Assembly: GCA_958295665.1 (NCBI GenBank)
Contig: OY282558.1
Coordinates: 184,180,015 to 184,244,014 of the forward strand
DNA: 64,000 nt
Source of the DNA: Tipula vernalis
Lineage: Eukaryota; Arthropoda; Insecta; Diptera; Tipulidae
Direction: 5' to 3'
Under the pieces are notes generated by a model that ran no database searches, was not told the DNA's origin, and was given only the letters and a program-made list of their open reading frames with translations. The position numbers and the translations under genes were made by a program. Below, piece after piece: positions 60,567 through 64,000 of the stretch. Within the stretch, counting starts at the first letter, position 1. Each line of letters starts with the position of its first letter.

Positions 60567-61070
60567 TCATGAAATAGTTTGTTCACGGTAACAATTTATG
60601 TTTCTATTAACTAATAGACGCCCGGTATTATTATTTTGCCCAAAACCGCAAATTGTTAAGGAACCCTCAAGACTGTAGCCATCACGATCTCGAACAAAAT
60701 TGTCTAATATACAACAACATTTTACAATATCACCAACAATATCAATGCAAACATCCATTGGTCTATGGAATATTCTCCATTTATTGTATAGAAAACTAAT
60801 ACCAAAAAAACATTCAACATACCTTCTAGCTCGGGATAACCTATAGCTAAAAAATGTTTTCGGTATAGGCAAATGATTTCCCGAATATGGTCGAAGAATA
60901 TTAGTTGAAACCCCAAACGCTTCATCTAACACGCAAGCAAATGAAACTGCAATATTTGGTCCTGTCAGATGCCTAGGCTGAGGAATACTAAGATTTCTGT
61001 GTATAATTTGTGTACAAAGTGTTGAATTTTTAAATATTGTCGAATCAGAGTGTTTCGCAAAGGATCCCAC
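60567..61070 (-). pseudogene. Harbinger transposase (HARBI1-like) C-terminal portion
   Basis: A 168-residue frame with KHSDSTIFKNSTLCTQI, SFACVLDEAFGVSTNILRPY (the position of the third acidic catalytic residue, DEAF), FFSYRLSRARRYVECFFGIS, YNKWRIFHRPMDV and KCCCILDNFVRDRDG. This is the standard end of DDE_Tnp_4 transposases. The first two catalytic residues would lie upstream, above 61070, where the minus strand has only AT-rich non-coding DNA. So the N-terminal half is lost or displaced although this piece has no stop. Confidence 0.88.
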
Positions 61071-61578
61071 AAAAAAAGTTTATAATTCATATACGATGAA
61101 TCGCTTAATATTTTTCTCATTATTCAAGACGATATATTTTCTTTATTATTAATTGTAATCTTCATGTTTCAGTACAAAATGTTTTGTCAATTAAAAAAAC
61201 AAGCCAATAATTCGAAATCTGGTAATGGGGCGAAGAAAATGAGGTTATGTTAAAATTTATTGGAACAATTACGTTTTCTTAAAAAAAGTTTTAGACAAAA
61301 AACAAAAATGAATATGTATTGGTGCGTAATAATACTATAGATCAAAAATTTGTTATTTAATAAAGAAATATAACATTCTTCATGTTACACGCTTCGGCTT
61401 AGAATTATATAACGTATCAAAATCTGCCAGTTTGTAAAAGGGTATGAGTAATTAAAATATTTAGTTAGAGGAAACTTAATTGAGTTAAATAGAAATTAAT
61501 AAGATATTAGACCATACCTATTCACAAAGATGTTCGGTGGGTTCGACGTATAAGAAAAATAAGATATAGGCATCCTTA

Positions 61579-62353
61579 TTATTATTATTATTATTATTGG
61601 GGGGGCCATGCGGGCGATCAGCCAATTCGCACTGCGACCTGAAAGATCTATTGTGCTGGCCCCTGCTTAATTATCCGTCCAGTCAATATTCAGGTTCTTA
61701 ATGAACCTGACAATACTGCCTCCCGGTACGTGATACATACTATCTGGGCATATTGCTCTCCCTCATAGATGTTTACTACAGCATGTAGTTCCGCTAGAAA
61801 GACGGTAGCATTGGAGCTCAAGGACCTCGAGAGGGTTGTGCCACTCCCGTATATTTCTAATCCTGCCCCGTATTCCGTTTGATTTTACTCTTACGAGTTG
61901 CTGGGAATTGCAAATCACCTGTAGGTCACCCAGCTTTACTACAGGAAGGCTAAAAATAAGACTGGAGGGTGCCTGGTATCCAGAGTCCGCATATTTTGGG
62001 CTGATTAACCTATCAGCCATTCATCTTTCGGCATATGCTGTTCCACCTTAGATTAGGGTTTTTTGTCAAGGTTTTCTCCTTTAGCGCCGTACTTTGGCCT
62101 GTGCCAAATTGCCTAAAATGTGCCAAGTGGCCTTAGTTACCAGTGGTTGCCACGAGGAGGCAGTACGTACACTTGCGAATTGTGCACAGGTTACCCCTTA
62201 CACAATTGTACCCATCACGCAGTTGCCTAATGACAAGACCAGAACAGCTCACGCCATGCGCACCCTACTGGAAGGTTACGGAGCTGGTAGATTAATCTAC
62301 TCAACTTTAACCCCCCCCCCCCCCTCCCCCTCCCCAATAGACGCCAAACCACC
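61579..62353 (-). mobile_element. Short non-LTR retroelement with (AAT)n tail and 12-bp target duplication
   Basis: The duplication TAGGCATCCTTA occurs at 61567-61578 and 62354-62365. In element orientation the insert ends in GGCCCCCCCAATAATAATAA, a triplet tail. It is far richer in GC than the flanks and includes a C14-type run at 62311-62324. No long frame is found, so it is a SINE-like or heavily 5'-truncated element. It interrupts a copy of the palindromic repeat described next. Confidence 0.88.
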
Positions 62354-62385
62354 TAGGCATCCTTAATAGGACCATTTGTTGTTGA

Positions 62386-62728
62386 CCTCGAATGTTGGTA
62401 ATTTTTGGTACGATATGCAGAAATTTTTGAGATTCACTTTATTGAAGATTGGCCAATTCACAGAGATGTTCCGCTGGTTCGACTTATTAGGATAATTAGA
62501 TATAGGCATCCTATATCGACTACATCTAGCCATATTCCAATACGATGAAATAGGACCGTTTGTTGTTGACGTCCAATTTTGGTAATTTTCGAGAGATATA
62601 TAGGGTGCCTATACCTAATTATCCTTTAAAGTCGAACCTGCGGAACGTCTCTGTGAATTGGCCAATCTTCAATAAAGTGAATCTCAAAAATTCCTGTAAA
62701 TCGTATGAAAATTACCAACATTCGAGGT
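62386..62728. repeat. Large inverted repeat (133-bp arms) of a MITE-like family
   Basis: Arm 62386-62518 (starting CTCGAATGTTGGTAATTTTT, ending GGCATCCTATATCG) pairs with 62595-62728 at roughly 88 percent. A partial third copy lies at 61517-61578 (CCTATTCACAAAGATGTTCG, GGTTCGACGTATAAG), and further matching blocks (TATTCCAATACGATGAAATA) extend the similarity to about 62800. The retroelement inserted into this family. Confidence 0.88.
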
Positions 62729-63255
62729 CCTCAACAAATGGGTCTGTTTCATCGTATTGGAATATAGTATGTCTATATATATATATATATCGATATAGGA
62801 TTCCTATACCTAATTATTATAGCGTTCGGGTATATTTATAAAATACGCCATTTGTTTTTATAAATTAATTTATTCAAATTTAATTAATTTTTTTATAGAC
62901 TATTATAATAATTTATTACACACCACCATTTTATTATTATTTTTGGACGTTTGGTTTTTAAACGTATTTTCAAAACGCTGAACAGAGCAGAGCGCACGTA
63001 CATATGTCTACCACCAAATCCGAGACGAGACTGGGGCCTTACCACCGACTCCGCCGGCGTTCGTTGCTGATTCGCTTTTGTGATTTTCCTACTATAGAAA
63101 GCGATAATCGTAAAAAAGAACGCTTTTAGGCGTAATTTTAAAATAATTTGGTACTATAAAAAACGAACTCGTTTATTTTCGATGACAAGCAATTTTATAA
63201 ACGCTTTATATTTTATGGTGTGGTTGTTCGCCTGTACATAATTTGTGGTCTTAAA

Positions 63256-64000
63256 ATGTAAGTACATAATTTTAATATACATTTATATATATAAATCAAA
63301 CAATTTGTTTACGTATTTAGAAAAGAATAGATAATTTTTGCTAAAAACTAACGTGTATATTTAATTATAAAATAGTGAAACTAAATTTAATAGGTTATGT
63401 TATTAATTTGTTAATGAAATTTGTGGTTCAATATTAAATTTTGTAAAATAATTCTTAATATTTGTCATTATTTTCTAATGTTTTAGGTCATTAAAAAAGA
63501 AAAACTCAAACACAAACCAGGCGCAATACAGGGATCTTATTGAATTCTTAGAAGAAAACAAAGATTTGGCTCGGGGACTTCTAAATTCACCCGATGCAAA
63601 AAAGCAAGTCGAAGCTCTCTGGGGTGAAGCAATTAACAAATTTAATTTATGTGGGCCGCCAATTTATGATGTGTTGGGATGGAAACGTGTAAGAACCATT
63701 TAGTTTTAATTTATTTTAATATGTAGTATTAAAGAGATATTATTGTAATATTTAAATTTTTAGGTTTGGAAAGACTGGAAATACAAAATAAGACAAAATC
63801 TCACAAAAAATAGGGCTGAGCTGACAGGAACCGGTGGTGGTCCCTTCAAATTATATTATTTCACGGAATTAGAAAAAAGGATCATTGAATTGTTAGATTT
63901 AAACAAATGTATATGTGGGTCGGGCCAAGAGTATGGAGCACCAAAATCGCTGAATTTTATTCATACAGAGATAGATCAAGCGCAAATTGAAGATTACGTA
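63256..64000 (+). CDS. Myb/SANT-like (zeste-type) protein, spliced, open to window end
   Basis: The start codon is split: AT at 63256-63257, intron GTAAGT to TTTTAG, G at 63487. Exon 2 (63487-63688) reads SLKKKNSNTNQAQYRDLIEF and ends GPPIYDVLGWKR. The second intron (GTAAGA to TTTTTAG) joins exon 3 at 63764 in frame: VWKDWKYKIRQNLTKNRAEL, TGTGGGPFKLYYFTELEKRI. The tryptophans and the TGTGGGP motif mark the Myb/SANT-like DNA-binding domain of zeste-type regulatory proteins, which in Harbinger elements binds the ends and brings in the transposase. No stop or frameshift is seen in 147 codons. Confidence 0.85.

Larger units (their letters stand above)
59782..64000. mobile_element. PIF/Harbinger element, probably from 59782 to beyond the window
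   Basis: A transposase relic on the minus strand and a Myb/SANT-like gene on the plus strand are the two genes typical of this superfamily. The sequence GGACGCGGTCACACGAGCGC at 59782 is GC-rich, preceded by TTA/TAA, and reads like a terminal repeat of such elements; its partner would be outside the window. A palindromic repeat and a short retroelement are nested between the genes. The terminus call is inference. Confidence 0.55.

Overview
This window looks like repeat-rich, AT-rich insect DNA. Spliced transposase genes, Jockey-type LINEs, Ty3/gypsy and BEL/Pao pol/gag remnants, piggyBac, Tc1/mariner and Harbinger elements, CAA/GTT runs and CATA-type microsatellites fit an insect, perhaps a fly with a large genome. 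The species cannot be fixed from sequence alone. I found no certain host protein-coding gene. Almost everything recognisable is a transposon, a transposon relic or a satellite-like repeat. One GC-rich island near 6.3 kb with a good splice donor is the best candidate for a host exon.

Layout. 1-4.07 kb: 5' part of a Jockey-type LINE on the minus strand, ORF1 intact and ORF2 open to the window edge. 4.2-4.7 kb: diverged tandem repeat. 4.9-5.6 kb: Tc1 relic. 7.05-7.5 kb: relic of a widespread invertebrate transposon-protein family. 8.15-9.32 kb: LINE relic ending at a 420-bp (AT)n array. 9.74-13.87 kb: minus-strand Ty3/gypsy element with internal deletions. 15.6 kb: mariner relic. 16.0-22.7 kb: LINE relics, one of them split by a complete-ended, internally deleted Ty3/gypsy element (two LTRs, 4-bp duplication CTAG). 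23.5-24.9 kb: another gypsy (CsRn1-like) relic. 26.6-27.2 kb: short tandem and inverted repeats. 28.2-29.4 kb: env-like and BEL/Pao gag pieces. 30.1-31.8 kb: LINE relic. 33.3-38.5 kb: large DNA transposon carrying two convergent genes, a transposase and a spliced DUF4806-type gene. 38.9-40.7 kb: Tc1/mariner-type element with about 100-bp inverted ends. 42.2-44.94 kb: piggyBac element with a heptamer satellite where its central coding part should be. 46.86-52.12 kb: element bounded by perfect 30-bp inverted repeats with a degraded cysteine-containing transposase-like gene. 52.7-54.8 kb: foldback element whose arms are satellite arrays. 55.1 and 56.8 kb: small hairpin MITEs. 56.1-56.7 kb: second foldback element made of a 16-bp motif. 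59.8-64 kb: Harbinger element with a transposase relic, a spliced Myb/SANT-like gene running off the end, and nested repeats including a short retroelement with a 12-bp target duplication.

How it works together: the elements act on the genome and on each other rather than in a pathway. Nested insertions give relative ages. The Jockey-type LINE (both visible ORFs open) looks young. The Harbinger Myb/SANT gene and the downstream exons of the DUF4806 gene are also well preserved. Several autonomous elements appear to have become non-autonomous by losing just their catalytic core.
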